Shown here: positions 10,158 to 20,120 of the stretch, piece by piece | Numbering within the stretch: position 1 is the stretch's first letter | Layout of the letters: each line of letters begins with the position of its first letter | Assembly (NCBI RefSeq): GCF_036127095.1 | Contig: NZ_CP108006.1 | Coordinates: 1,550,001 to 1,614,000 of the forward strand | Reading direction: 5' to 3' | Source: Streptomyces sp. NBC_00335 | GTDB lineage: Bacteria; Actinomycetota; Actinomycetes; Streptomycetales; Streptomycetaceae | Length of the DNA stretch: 64,000 nucleotides | The notes under the pieces: model-generated | Databases searched by the model: none | What the model was told of the DNA's origin: nothing | Seen by the model: only the letters and a program-made list of their open reading frames with translations | Program-made: the position numbers and the translations under genes

Positions 10158-10187
10158 GCCGTCCAACCTACCGCCCGGCACCGACAG

Positions 10188-10820
10188 TCACAGGTCGGCC
10201 GTGTCCCCGGCGGTGAGTCGGGTGTGCGGGGAGCCGCCGAGGGCGTTCAGGGCGGAGTCGTAGACCGGGCGGGCGATGTCCGCGAGGTAGGCGTCGTGGA
10301 TGTCGATGGCCACGCGCGGCTTGACCGCGCGGACGTAGTCGACGACCTCGGCGATCTTGTTCCAGGGGGCGTGCACCGGGAGCATCAGCGTGTCGACGGG
10401 GGCGTCCGGCACGGTCAGCGCGTCGCCGGGGTGGAAGAGCGAGCCGTCGACCAGGTAGCCGACGTTGGTGACCCGCGGGATGTCCGGGTGGATCACGGCG
10501 TGCAGTTCTCCGTGCACCTGGACGTCGAAGCCGGCCGCGGTGAAGGTGTCCCCGTGGCCCACGGTGTGGACGCGGCCCGGATACGCGGGGGCGAGCTTCT
10601 CCGCGACGCTGCGCAGGGTCCACAGCCCCGCCGCCGGGTTCGCGTCGAGGGCGGCGCGCAGCCGGCCCTCCTCGAAGTGGTCGGGATGCTCGTGGGTGAC
10701 GAGCAGGGCGTCGGCGCCGAGGCCGGCGTCCGCTTCGCTGAAGGCGCCCGGGTCGATGACGAGCACGAGCCCGTCCTTCTCCAGCTGGACGCAGGAGTGC
10801 AGCCGCTTGGTGAGCTTCAT
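10188..10820 (-). CDS. Metallo-beta-lactamase fold hydrolase (UlaG-like)
   Basis: 210 residues. The metal-binding motif THEHPDH is clear near residue 45, with further likely ligands in GDALTVPDAP and in the C-terminal DIHDAY. The size and the missing accessory domain place it with the small UlaG/YtnP-like members. Probable cytoplasmic hydrolase of unknown substrate. It lies 30 nt upstream of the exonuclease III gene on the same strand, so the two may be cotranscribed, which hints at but does not prove a nucleic-acid or nucleotide-related substrate. Confidence 0.85.
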   Translation of the reverse strand: MKLTKRLHSCVQLEKDGLVLVIDPGAFSEADAGLGADALLVTHEHPDHFEEGRLRAALDANPAAGLWTLRSVAEKLAPAYPGRVHTVGHGDTFTAAGFDVQVHGELHAVIHPDIPRVTNVGYLVDGSLFHPGDALTVPDAPVDTLMLPVHAPWNKIAEVVDYVRAVKPRVAIDIHDAYLADIARPVYDSALNALGGSPHTRLTAGDTADL

Positions 10821-10853
10821 GATCGAAGGCTAGCGGGACGGTCGGCGGGAAGG

Positions 10854-10928
10854 CGGAGCCGACCGGATTCGAACCGGCGTCCTCGCGATTTTGGAGACCG
10901 CGCGCGACGACCTCTGCGCTACGGCTCC
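10854..10928 (-). tRNA. tRNA-Trp (anticodon CCA), atypical sequence
   Basis: On the minus strand a cloverleaf folds: acceptor GGAGCCG with CGGCTCC (7 bp), TA at positions 8-9, a GCGC D-stem, anticodon arm GCGGT-CTCCAAA-ATCGC with anticodon CCA, and T-arm GCCGG-TTCGAAT-CCGGT. The discriminator is G and CCA is not encoded. The anticodon arm resembles the usual Streptomyces tRNA-Trp, but the acceptor and D-arms differ, and no nucleotide is left between the D-stem and the anticodon stem. The classical tRNA-Trp gene lies near secE elsewhere, so this is probably a second copy. Confidence 0.8.
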
Positions 10929-10975
10929 GCCCCCGGCCCCACCCTATCCGTGAGGGGGCGGGGCGCGCCCGGCGT

Positions 10976-11566
10976 CTACGGCACGGTCGTGGAGACCACG
11001 AACACCTTGGAGACGCGGGGGTCCGTGAGGTCGACCGTGATGTCCCGGGTGGGGCGCGGGTCGTCCGCTTCGAGGGTGGTGCCGAGCCACTTGATCTCGG
11101 GCGTCCAGGTCCAGCCGGCGACCGAGGCGTCGTGCGCGGAGATCGACGACCCGGGGGTGAGCGCCTCGCGGCTGGTGCCGACGGAGGCAAGGAAGGCGTC
11201 CAAGTCGCCCGGGACGACCGCGAACTGCGTGTACAGCCGGCTGGTGCGCCAGTTGTTGGTCTCCAGGAACCCGACGCGCCAGGCGTTCGGCGGGATCGGC
11301 ACCTCGTAGATGCTGCGCTGCACCTTGGACGGCCAGCCGGGGCGCACCTTGGCGGCGCCGACCTTGGCGGCCTTGTCGCGGCCGCTCTGGCGGCTCTGCT
11401 GGGCGGAGACGGCGAGGTAGCCCGCAGGGACACCGACCAGCAGCAGGATGATGATCGCGGTGATCCAGCGGCGCCGCACCACGTGTCTGCGGTCTTCGGT
11501 GGGGGCCGGCTCGCCGGGCCGCTCGTCCGGGGACGGGGCCTGGCGGGGCAGGGAGGGCGGGGTCAC
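10976..11566 (-). CDS. Single-pass membrane protein of unknown function
   Basis: 196 residues. A Pro-rich cytoplasmic N-terminus (about 30 residues) is followed by RRRW and one membrane helix (about 35-55). The outer ~140 residues have no recognised motif. The GTG start lies in the stop codon of the ROK gene (GTGA overlap), so it is translated as the last gene of the sugar transporter/ROK operon. Its role is unknown. Confidence 0.75.
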   Translation of the reverse strand: MTPPSLPRQAPSPDERPGEPAPTEDRRHVVRRRWITAIIILLLVGVPAGYLAVSAQQSRQSGRDKAAKVGAAKVRPGWPSKVQRSIYEVPIPPNAWRVGFLETNNWRTSRLYTQFAVVPGDLDAFLASVGTSREALTPGSSISAHDASVAGWTWTPEIKWLGTTLEADDPRPTRDITVDLTDPRVSKVFVVSTTVP

Positions 11567-12726
11567 TGCTGTTCCTGGTCCTCGGGGCCGGTGGTGGTGT
11601 CGCGCCGGCCGAACTGCGCGTAGCGCTCGTACCGCTCGACGCGCCGGCGGGTGGCGCGGCGGAAGCGGCGGGCGACGAGCCGGGAGAGGTCGGCGGCGCC
11701 GACCATGCCGGCCTCGGGGCCGAGCTGGGCCTTGGCGATGCGGGCCTCGGGGCGGTAGCCGCGGCCGGTGAGGTGGCGGCGGAAGGCGTCGCGGGCGGGG
11801 CCGATGAGCAGGTCGTCGGCGGCGCTGACGCCGCCGCCGATGACGAAGCAGGAGGGGTCGAGGGCGGCCGCGAGGTTGGCGATGCCGACGCCGAGCCACT
11901 GGCCGATGTCCTGGAGCAGCTCGACGCACATGGCGTCGCCCTCGCGGGCCAGCTCGGTGATGAGCGGCCCGGTGATCTCGGAGACGTTGCCGCCGACCCG
12001 GGCGATGAGGTTGTGCGCGACCGGGGAGTCGGCGGCGGCCAGCTCGCGGGCCTCGCGGACCAGGGCGTTGCCGGAGCTGTACTGCTCCCAGCAGCCGCGG
12101 TTGCCGCAGGGGCAGCGGTGGCCCCCGGGGACCACCTGCATGTGGCCGAACTCGCCGGCGACCCCGTAGCGGCCGCGCTTGACCTGGCCGCCTTCGAGGA
12201 TGGCCCCGCCGATCCCGGTGCCCAGGGTGATCATGACGAGGTGGTCCTCGCCGCGGCCGGCGCCGAAGCGCCACTCGGCCCAGGCGGCGGTGTTGGCATC
12301 GTTGTCCACCATGACCGGGACCGCGAGCCGGGACTGGAGGGCGTCGCGCAGCGGTTCGTCGCGCCAGGCCAGGTGCGGGGCGAACAGGACGCGGGAGCGG
12401 TCGGCGTCGACCCATCCGGCGGCCCCGATGCCCACGGCGTGCACGTCGTGCCGGTCGGAGAGGTCCAGGACCAGCTCGACGATGGTGTCCTCGACCACCT
12501 TGGGGCTCTTGGACTTGTCCGGGGTCTCGGTCCGGATCTTCTCCAGGATGACCCCGTCGGCGTCGACGACCCCGGCCATCACCTTGGTGCCGCCGATGTC
12601 GATGCCGACGGTCGGAACGCGCGGTGCGGTCAGGTGCGAGCGGCGCTCACGGGTCCCGATGGTCCGCAGGACGGTGCCTCGCGCCGCCCCCCGGTGGGCG
12701 AGCGTGAAGTCCCGGTACGTGCTCAT
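11563..12726 (-). CDS. ROK family sugar kinase (glucokinase-like)
   Basis: 387 residues. The ROK kinase fold starts after a 36-residue basic extension: phosphate-binding DIGGTK, catalytic Asp in VDNDANTAA, TLGTGIGGAI, the zinc motif CPCGNRGC and its upstream His in GEFGHMQ. No winged helix is visible in the short N-terminal extension, so it looks like a kinase rather than a NagC/Xyl-type repressor; a regulatory role cannot be excluded, since the ROK protein Rok7B7 is encoded beside xylFGH in S. coelicolor. It is 16 nt downstream of the transporter ATPase and coupled to the downstream membrane protein. Confidence 0.88.
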   Translation of the reverse strand: MSTYRDFTLAHRGAARGTVLRTIGTRERRSHLTAPRVPTVGIDIGGTKVMAGVVDADGVILEKIRTETPDKSKSPKVVEDTIVELVLDLSDRHDVHAVGIGAAGWVDADRSRVLFAPHLAWRDEPLRDALQSRLAVPVMVDNDANTAAWAEWRFGAGRGEDHLVMITLGTGIGGAILEGGQVKRGRYGVAGEFGHMQVVPGGHRCPCGNRGCWEQYSSGNALVREARELAAADSPVAHNLIARVGGNVSEITGPLITELAREGDAMCVELLQDIGQWLGVGIANLAAALDPSCFVIGGGVSAADDLLIGPARDAFRRHLTGRGYRPEARIAKAQLGPEAGMVGAADLSRLVARRFRRATRRRVERYERYAQFGRRDTTTGPEDQEQQ

Positions 12727-12742
12727 CGAGTCGTGTCGTCCC

Positions 12743-13657
<915 letters not shown>

Positions 13658-13659
13658 CG

Positions 13660-14715
13660 TCACTTCGCCTCCGCCCGCTTGCGGACCCATGCGTTGAGCA
13701 GCGTGGCCAGGAGCAGCATCGCGCCGAGGAAGAACTTGAACCAGTCCGGGTTCCACTGGGCGTACACGATGCCGTTGCTGGTCATGCCGAAGATGAAGGC
13801 GCCCACGGCGGAGCCGATGGCCGAGCCGTAGCCGCCGGTCATCAGGCAGCCGCCGATGACGGCCGCGATGATGTAGAGGAACTCGTTGCCGACGCCCTCG
13901 CCCGACTGGACCACGTCGAACGAGAAGAGGATGTGCTGCCCGGAGATCCAGGCGCACAGCGCGACGCCCATGTACAGGCCGATACGGGTCTTCACGACGG
14001 GCACGCCGGTCGCGCGGGCCGCGTCCGCCCCGCCGCCGACGGCGAAGATCCAGTTCCCGGCGCGGGTGCGCAGCAGGATCCAGGTGGCCACGGCGACCAG
14101 GACCAGCCACCACAGGATGGTGACCTTGAGGGTGACCGAGCCGAAGGTCCACTGCGAGGCGAAGAGCGCGCGGGCTGAGGGGAAGCCCTCCATGTCGGCG
14201 ATGGTCTTGGTGGAGACCGAACCGCTGATCAGCTTGGTGAAGCCGAGGTTCAGGCCGGTCAGCATCAGGAAGGTGCCGAGCGTGATGATGAAGCTGGGCA
14301 GTTTCGTGCGGGTCAGCATGAACCCGTTGAAGAACCCGATCCCCAGGGTGACCAGCAGCGATACGAGGACGCCGACCCATACGTTGGCGGTCATCTGGTA
14401 GCTGAACATCGAGCTGAGCAGCGCCGACGAGGTGACCATGACCCCGGCCGACAGGTCGAACTCGCCGCCGATCATGAGCAGGGCCACGGGGACGGCCATG
14501 ATGCCGATGGTGGAGGCCGAGTACAGGATCGTGCTGAGGCTGGAGGCCCGCAGGAAGCTGTCGGCGGCGAAGGAGAAGAAGACGAAGACGGCGGCCGCGC
14601 CGACCACCGCGCCGAGCTCGGGCCGGCCGAGCAGGCGGCGCAGCAGCGAGGTGGGTGCGAGCCGCTCGTCGCGCGGGCCCGCGGCGGGGGCCGGGGTCTT
14701 GGTGGCGGTGGTCAT
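13660..14715 (-). CDS. Sugar ABC transporter permease (BPD_transp_2 class)
   Basis: 351 residues with about 8-10 membrane helices after a 45-residue cytoplasmic N-terminus. The glycine-rich loop GGEFDLSAG and the later [12 protein letters not shown] and [10 protein letters not shown] segments are characteristic of ribose/xylose/inositol-type permeases. Its ATG overlaps the stop of the binding-protein gene by 4 nt. It would form a homodimeric channel with the adjacent ATPase. Substrate not determinable from sequence. Confidence 0.94.
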   Translation of the reverse strand: MTTATKTPAPAAGPRDERLAPTSLLRRLLGRPELGAVVGAAAVFVFFSFAADSFLRASSLSTILYSASTIGIMAVPVALLMIGGEFDLSAGVMVTSSALLSSMFSYQMTANVWVGVLVSLLVTLGIGFFNGFMLTRTKLPSFIITLGTFLMLTGLNLGFTKLISGSVSTKTIADMEGFPSARALFASQWTFGSVTLKVTILWWLVLVAVATWILLRTRAGNWIFAVGGGADAARATGVPVVKTRIGLYMGVALCAWISGQHILFSFDVVQSGEGVGNEFLYIIAAVIGGCLMTGGYGSAIGSAVGAFIFGMTSNGIVYAQWNPDWFKFFLGAMLLLATLLNAWVRKRAEAK

Positions 14716-15731
14716 CGGCTGCCCCGGTTGATGAACTTCTCCAGGGTGGCGGCCTCGGTCCCCGTGACGATCTGCGGTCCGGTGAGCACCGGTCGGCCGC
14801 CGCCGAGCACGTCGGCGTTGTAGCGGTAGAGCCAGAGCAGGTCGACGGCCTCGTAGCCCTGGAGGTAGGGCTGCTGGTCGACGGCGAATCCGAGGGCGCC
14901 GGACTTCAGGTCGCGGGCGACGGAGGCGTTCAGGTCGAAGGTGTCGACCTCGGCCTTGCTGCCCGCCGCGTCCTTGGCCTTGACGGCCGTGGGGGCGAAG
15001 GGCGCGCCGAGGGTGAGGATCGCGTCGACGGAGGGGTCGGCCTGGAGCTTGGCCTGGAGGGCGGCCTGGACGGACGGCATGTTGGTGCCCTCGACGTACA
15101 GGTTCTCCATGGTCCCGCCGGACTCGCCGAAGGTCTTCTTGGCTCCGGCGCAGCGCTGCTCGTGACCCACGTTGCCCTGCTCGTGCAGGACGCAGACGGC
15201 CTTCTTGCGGCCGCGCTTGCCCAGCTCGGTGCCGACCGCCTCGCCGGCGATCTCCTCGTCCTGGCCGATGTGGGTGAGCGCCCCGTACTCGGCGGACTGG
15301 GCGGATCCGGAGTTGACCGTGATCACCGGGATGCCGGCCTTGACGGCCTTGGCGAGGACGTCCTTGAGCGCCTCGGGCTTGGCCAGGGAGACGATCAGCC
15401 CGTCGACCTTCTGGTCGATGGCGTTCTGGACGAACTGGGCCTGCTGCTGCGCCTGGTCGTCGTGGGCGTAGACGAAGTTGATGTTGTCCTTCGCCGCGGC
15501 CTCCTTGGCGCCCTTCTGCACGATGTCCCAGAAGGTGTCGCCGTCTCCCGCGTGGGTGACCATCGCGAAGGTCCAGCGCGGGGTGGAAACGGCGGGCCGG
15601 CCCGCCGCCTCGGCCTTCGCGCGGTCCTCGGCGCGCTTGCCGCCCGTACTGCTGCAGCCCACGAGGGAGGCACCCAGTACCGCCGCGAGCACCGCGCCCA
15701 CGAGGCGTACCCCTGTCCGAACCCTAGCCAC
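14712..15731 (-). CDS. Sugar ABC transporter substrate-binding lipoprotein
   Basis: 339 residues. The signal ends in the lipobox LVGC, followed by a charged linker and a type 1 periplasmic-binding domain (Peripla_BP_4): [20 protein letters not shown] at the start, then [32 protein letters not shown] and the hinge segment [11 protein letters not shown]. It is the first gene of the operon binding protein - permease - ATPase - ROK kinase - membrane protein. Xylose, ribose and inositol are all possible ligands; the divergent dehydrogenase makes inositol worth testing. Confidence 0.93.
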   Translation of the reverse strand: MARVRTGVRLVGAVLAAVLGASLVGCSSTGGKRAEDRAKAEAAGRPAVSTPRWTFAMVTHAGDGDTFWDIVQKGAKEAAAKDNINFVYAHDDQAQQQAQFVQNAIDQKVDGLIVSLAKPEALKDVLAKAVKAGIPVITVNSGSAQSAEYGALTHIGQDEEIAGEAVGTELGKRGRKKAVCVLHEQGNVGHEQRCAGAKKTFGESGGTMENLYVEGTNMPSVQAALQAKLQADPSVDAILTLGAPFAPTAVKAKDAAGSKAEVDTFDLNASVARDLKSGALGFAVDQQPYLQGYEAVDLLWLYRYNADVLGGGRPVLTGPQIVTGTEAATLEKFINRGSR

Positions 15732-15952
15732 GTCTGCCCGTGCCTTTCGTTTGTCGCGCCGTACCGGCCGGCGCCGTCCCGGCGGCGCTGTCCCGCCGCG
15801 GCACCCGCTCGCCGGAGCGGTCTTTTCTTTCGAGTCGCAGCCGCCCAGTATCCGTCACAGTGCACCATGCAAGGTCATCGGGGCCATTGCGGACCGTGCC
15901 GGACACAGCGGGACAGATTGACAGCTCCCCCGGACGGGGTCACGTTGAGTGC
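15732..15952. promoter_or_regulatory. Divergent intergenic region, sugar ABC operon / dehydrogenase
   Basis: These 221 bp separate the divergently transcribed sugar-transport operon and the Gfo/Idh/MocA gene and must contain both promoters. No convincing palindrome longer than 6 bp per arm was found by eye; no ROK-type operator can be named. Confidence 0.4.
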
Positions 15953-16957
15953 ATGCGCATCGGGCTCATCGGCACGGGCCGGATCGGTTCCTTCCACGCG
16001 TCGGCACTGGCCCGCCAGGCGGACGCGAGCTCGCTCCTGCTCGCCGACGCCGACCCCGCGCGGGCGGCGCGCCTCGCCGACCGGCTCGGGGCCACCGCCG
16101 CGCCCACCGTCGAGCAGATCTTCACCTGGGGCGTGGACGCCCTGGTGGTGTCCTGCGCCACCGAGGGGCACGCCGACCTCGTCGTACGGGCGGTCCGCGG
16201 CGGGCTGCCGGTGTTCTGCGAGAAGCCGGTCGCCCCTGACCTGGCCCGCACCCTGGCGGTGCTGCGCGAGGTGGCCTCGGCCGGCGGGGTGCTCCAGATC
16301 GGGTTCATGCGCCGCTTCGACGCGGGCTACACGACGGCGCGCGACCTGGTGCGCTCCGGAGCCCTGGGCCGGCTGCACACCGTACGGACCACGACCGCGG
16401 ATCCCGCGCCGCCGAGCGCCGAGTACCTGCGGACCTCGGGCGGGCTGTACCGGGACTGCCTGGTGCACGACTTCGACATGGTCCGCTGGGTGACCGGGCG
16501 CGAGGTGCGCGAGGTGTACGCGACCGGGTCGGACGCGGGGCCGGCGCGGTTCCGGGAGGCGGGCGACGTCGACACCGCCTCCGCCGTCCTGACCCTGGAC
16601 GACGGGACGCTGGTCTCCAGTACCGGTACGCGGTGCAACGGCGCCGGGTACGACGTACGGATGGAGCTGGCCGGGGAGCTGGACCAGGTCTCCACCGGGC
16701 TGGACGACCGTACGCCGATCGCCTCCACCGAACCGCAGGGACCGCCCCCGGCGACCAAGCCGTGGCCCGGGTTCCTGGAACGCTTCGCTCCCGCCTACGA
16801 GGCCGAGCTGGCGGCCTTCGTCCGGCTGGTGCGGGGCGAGGGCCCCAATCCGTGCGACGGCGTCGAGGCGCTCGCCGCGTTCCGGGTGGCGGAGGCCTGC
16901 GAGCTCTCGCGGCGGGAGCGGCGCCCGGTCGCGCTGGAGGAGCTCGCGGATCTCTGA
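15953..16957 (+). CDS. Gfo/Idh/MocA family oxidoreductase (myo-inositol 2-dehydrogenase-like)
   Basis: 334 residues. The N-terminal Rossmann domain has GLIGTGRIGSFHA, followed by the catalytic Lys motif CEKPV near residue 93. The C-terminal domain has the metal-free catalytic pair in VHDFDMVRW. This pattern fits NAD(P)-dependent sugar or inositol dehydrogenases (IolG-like). The ATG at 15953 directly precedes the Rossmann motif; no strong Shine-Dalgarno is present, so a leaderless or weakly initiated message is possible. Divergent from the sugar ABC operon, so likely a co-regulated catabolic step. Confidence 0.88.
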   Translation: MRIGLIGTGRIGSFHASALARQADASSLLLADADPARAARLADRLGATAAPTVEQIFTWGVDALVVSCATEGHADLVVRAVRGGLPVFCEKPVAPDLARTLAVLREVASAGGVLQIGFMRRFDAGYTTARDLVRSGALGRLHTVRTTTADPAPPSAEYLRTSGGLYRDCLVHDFDMVRWVTGREVREVYATGSDAGPARFREAGDVDTASAVLTLDDGTLVSSTGTRCNGAGYDVRMELAGELDQVSTGLDDRTPIASTEPQGPPPATKPWPGFLERFAPAYEAELAAFVRLVRGEGPNPCDGVEALAAFRVAEACELSRRERRPVALEELADL

Positions 16958-17010
16958 GGCCCGCGCGCGGATGCCCGGGGTGCGTAAGCCGCCCGTCCCG
17001 TCCATGCCGG

Positions 17011-18195
17011 CTACCAGCTCACCGGGTGCCGGGTCGTCCCGCGGACCAGGGTCCCGGGCGCCCATTCGAGGACGGCCGGCTCCTCCCGGAGGTGGGGGAA
17101 GCGCTCCACGAGGGACCGGATCGCGATCCGGCCCTCCAGCCGGCCGAGCGGGGCGGCGACGCAGTGGTGGATGCCGTGTCCGAAGGCGATGTGGCCGCCG
17201 CGGCAGGTGCGGCGGATGTCGAAGACGTCGGGGCGGTCGAAGCGGGCGGGGTCCCGGTCCGCCGCGGCGAGGCAGACGAGTATGCCGGAGCCGGCCTCGA
17301 TGAAGGTGTCGCCGATCTCCAGGTCCGTGGCGGCGAAGCGGAACGTGGCCGTTTCCACCGGACCGTCGTAGCGCAGGATCTCCTCGACGGCGCCGTCGAT
17401 CAGTCCGCCCGGGTCGGCGCGCAGGGCGGCGAGCTGGTCGGGGTGGGTGAGGAGCGCCCGCATCCCGTTGGAGACCAGGTGCACGGTGGTCTCGTGCCCG
17501 CCGACCATCATCAGGACGGCCATGGCGACCAGTTCCTGCCGGGAGAGCCGGTCTCCCCCGTCCCCCCGGCTGGTCACCCAGTCGCTGAGCAGGTCCTCGC
17601 CCGGATCGGCGATCTTGGCGTCGACCAGCCCGGCCGTGTAGGCGGTCATGGCGCGCACGGCCGCGTTCTCGGACTCGACCCCGGTGGGCGAGACCATCTC
17701 GGTGATCCAGCCGTGGAAGGCGCCGCGGTCGGCCTCCGCGACGCCGAGGAGTTCGCAGATCACGGTCATGGGCAGTGGCTGGGCGAAGACTTCAATCAGG
17801 TCGGCGCGGCGCTCGGGGAGGGCCTCCATCCCGTCGAGCAGCCCGTCGACGATCTCCTGGATGCGCGGGCGCAGCGTCTCGATCCGGCCGGGGGCGAAGG
17901 AGCGGCCGACCAGCCGGCGCAGCCGGGTGTGGTCCGGCGGGTCGGCGCGCATCATGTTGGCGCTGGCCTCGGTCCGCTCCCGGTCGGCGTAGAGCCCGGA
18001 GGTCAGCCAGTTCTTGGACACCGCGGGGTGGGTGAGGACCTGGCGGGCCTCCTGGTGACCGACGATCAGCCAGACCTGCTGGCCGTCCGCCGCCTTCACG
18101 CGGTGAACGGGCCCCTCGGCGCGCAGGCGCGCGTAGTGGGGGTACGGGTTCTCGTTGAAGTCTTCGGCGATCGTACTGAGGTCCAGGACCGGCAT
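17011..18195 (-). CDS. Cytochrome P450 (CYP107-like class)
   Basis: 394 residues, standard for actinobacterial soluble P450s. It has the I-helix oxygen-activation motif GGHETT, the K-helix ExxR in EEILR and the heme-binding segment FGHGIHHCVAAPLGR with its Cys ligand, within the last ~60 residues. It would need a ferredoxin and reductase in trans, since none is adjacent. Neighbours (dehydrogenase, EamA exporter) do not form a biosynthetic cluster, so the substrate is unknown. Confidence 0.97.
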   Translation of the reverse strand: MPVLDLSTIAEDFNENPYPHYARLRAEGPVHRVKAADGQQVWLIVGHQEARQVLTHPAVSKNWLTSGLYADRERTEASANMMRADPPDHTRLRRLVGRSFAPGRIETLRPRIQEIVDGLLDGMEALPERRADLIEVFAQPLPMTVICELLGVAEADRGAFHGWITEMVSPTGVESENAAVRAMTAYTAGLVDAKIADPGEDLLSDWVTSRGDGGDRLSRQELVAMAVLMMVGGHETTVHLVSNGMRALLTHPDQLAALRADPGGLIDGAVEEILRYDGPVETATFRFAATDLEIGDTFIEAGSGILVCLAAADRDPARFDRPDVFDIRRTCRGGHIAFGHGIHHCVAAPLGRLEGRIAIRSLVERFPHLREEPAVLEWAPGTLVRGTTRHPVSW

Positions 18196-18250
18196 GTGGC
18201 CACCCTAGAGCGGGAGTTGATCTACTCCGGAGCGAGTTTCGGCCATTCGC

Positions 18251-19171
18251 TCAGCCAGCCGCGCGCCGCCCCCAGGCGGTACCCGCGAGTACGAGCGCGA
18301 CCCCCGCGAAGCCGGCCGCCCCGAGCCGCTCGCCGCCGATGGCGATGCCCGCGGCCGCGGCCCACAGGGGTTCGGTGCCGAGCAGCAGGCTGACGCGGGA
18401 GGGCGAGGTGCGCCGGACGGCCCACATCTGCACGAAGAAGGCGAACAGGGTGCAGAAGACGGACAGGAAGGCGAGCCCGGCCCACTCGGCCGCGCCGAAG
18501 TCGGCGGCGGCCGCCCAGGGGCTCGCGCCGGTGCCGGGCAGCAGGGCCAGTACGGCGAACACGGCGACCGCGGTCCCGAGCTGGACGGTGGTCAGGGAGA
18601 GCGAGTCCGCCTCCTGCACGGCCTTGATCCGGGCCATGAGCAGGACGTGCACCGTCCGCGCGAGCGCGGCGCCGAGGATGAGCAGGTCACCGAGGGTGGG
18701 GGTGGTGAACCCCGCCCCCTGGGTCAGCAGCACCACTCCGCAGACGGAGACGGCCGCGGCGCCGAGGAAGGCCGCCGAGGGGGCCTCGCGGCGGACGGCG
18801 GACTCGGCGAGCGGGGTGAAGATCATGGTCAGGCTGATGATGAGCCCGGCGTTGGTGGCGGAGGTGTGGACGACCCCGTAGGTCTCCAGCAGGAAGATGC
18901 CGCCGAGTACGAGTCCCAGCGCTCCGGCGCCGCGCAGTTGGGCGGGGGTGAGCGCGCGCAGCCGCCGGCGGCCGGCGACGGCGAGGACGGGCAGGACCAG
19001 CGCGAAGCGCAGGACGAGCACCGCGATCACGGTGTGCGTGGTGGTGACGCCCTTGGCGGCGAGGTAGCTGCCGCCCCAGACGACGGCGACGAGCAGGACC
19101 GGCAGATCGGCGAGCCAGGCCCTGCGGGGCGAGGCGACGGGAGCAGGGGTGGGGGCGGCGATGGTGGACAC
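18251..19171 (-). CDS. EamA/DMT family transporter
   Basis: 306 residues with ten predicted membrane helices arranged as two EamA repeats (each about five helices); WGGSYLAAK near the first helix is typical. Family members export amino acids or small metabolites. It lies 55 nt upstream of the P450 gene on the same strand and could be cotranscribed, which would make export of the P450 product one possibility; this is inference only. Confidence 0.9.
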   Translation of the reverse strand: MSTIAAPTPAPVASPRRAWLADLPVLLVAVVWGGSYLAAKGVTTTHTVIAVLVLRFALVLPVLAVAGRRRLRALTPAQLRGAGALGLVLGGIFLLETYGVVHTSATNAGLIISLTMIFTPLAESAVRREAPSAAFLGAAAVSVCGVVLLTQGAGFTTPTLGDLLILGAALARTVHVLLMARIKAVQEADSLSLTTVQLGTAVAVFAVLALLPGTGASPWAAAADFGAAEWAGLAFLSVFCTLFAFFVQMWAVRRTSPSRVSLLLGTEPLWAAAAGIAIGGERLGAAGFAGVALVLAGTAWGRRAAG

Positions 19172-19335
19172 CGGTTCTCCAACGGCAGAAGGCAGGTGGA
19201 GACTTCGGCGGCTCGCACGGGGGAAGAGCCCAAGCTACCCGAGCGCGATCGGCCGGTCGAGCCTTTTGATCCCCGGGCGCCGCCGCCCGCCCGCGGGCCC
19301 GCAGATCCGTAGACCCGCAGGCCAGGGGCCCCGCG

Positions 19336-19950
19336 TCAGGCGAAGGTGCCGAACGCGGCGCGCCCCTTCGGCCGGTAGGTGTGGATGGCCGTGCCGGCCG
19401 AGGTGGTGCGGGAGTCCTTCAGCTCGAAGGCCGTCGGCAGCCCGCCCGTCGGGAACAGCCGCCGTCCGCCGCCCAGGAAGACCGGGAAGACCAGCAGGTT
19501 CAGCTCGTCCACCAGGTCCCGCGCCAGCAGCCACTGCGCGAGCGCGCCGCTGCCGTGCACCTGCAGCTCCCCCTCGGTCGCGTCCTTGACCCGTACGACC
19601 TCGCTCTGCAGCTGCTCCCCGTCGATCACGGTGACGGGGCCCCAGGCGGGCTCCTTGAGCGTGGTCGAAGCCACGTACTTGGGCAGCCGGTTGAGCCTGC
19701 TCGCGACCGGGTCGGCGTGGTCGTCGTGCAGCGGCCAGTACGAGGCGAAGATCTCGTAGGTCCGGCGCCCGAACAGGAAGGCCCCGGCCCGGTCGAAGAC
19801 CTCGGTGACGAACTCCCCCATGCCCTCGTCGGCGAAGGGCACGAGCCAGCCGCCGTACGAGAACCCGCCGCTGGTGTCCTCCTCCGGCCCGCCGGGGGCC
19901 TGCATCACACCGTCGAGGGTCAGGAAGGTGGTGAGGGTCAGCTTTCCCAT
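19336..19950 (-). CDS. Dihydrofolate-reductase-fold protein (RibD C-terminal domain family)
   Basis: 204 residues. MGKLTLTTFLTLDGVMQAPG at the N-terminus, FGRRTYEIFASYW and a C-terminal GSGALAQWLL...FPVFLGGGRRLF pattern are hallmarks of the stand-alone RibD_C/YwjB-like reductases common in Streptomyces. They are NAD(P)H-binding proteins with mostly unknown substrates and do not replace DHFR. Transcribed alone, divergent from the SDR gene. Confidence 0.9.
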   Translation of the reverse strand: MGKLTLTTFLTLDGVMQAPGGPEEDTSGGFSYGGWLVPFADEGMGEFVTEVFDRAGAFLFGRRTYEIFASYWPLHDDHADPVASRLNRLPKYVASTTLKEPAWGPVTVIDGEQLQSEVVRVKDATEGELQVHGSGALAQWLLARDLVDELNLLVFPVFLGGGRRLFPTGGLPTAFELKDSRTTSAGTAIHTYRPKGRAAFGTFA

Positions 19951-20120
19951 GGCTCTGCGCTCCTTGGCTCCGGTACGTCGTCTGTCACGGGTTCAGACTC
20001 CCGGGCCGGGCCGAACTCATCGATCCGGCGCGCGCGAACGCGATGTCCGTTTCCTGCCAGCACCGTTGACCTCCGGACGATTTCATTGAACTCGCAACCA
20101 ACCGACGCGGGAGGAACGCC

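Noticed and set aside
17011..19171. Natural-product gene cluster around the P450
   Set aside because: No synthase, tailoring set or resistance gene adjacent; P450 and EamA exporter alone do not define a cluster.
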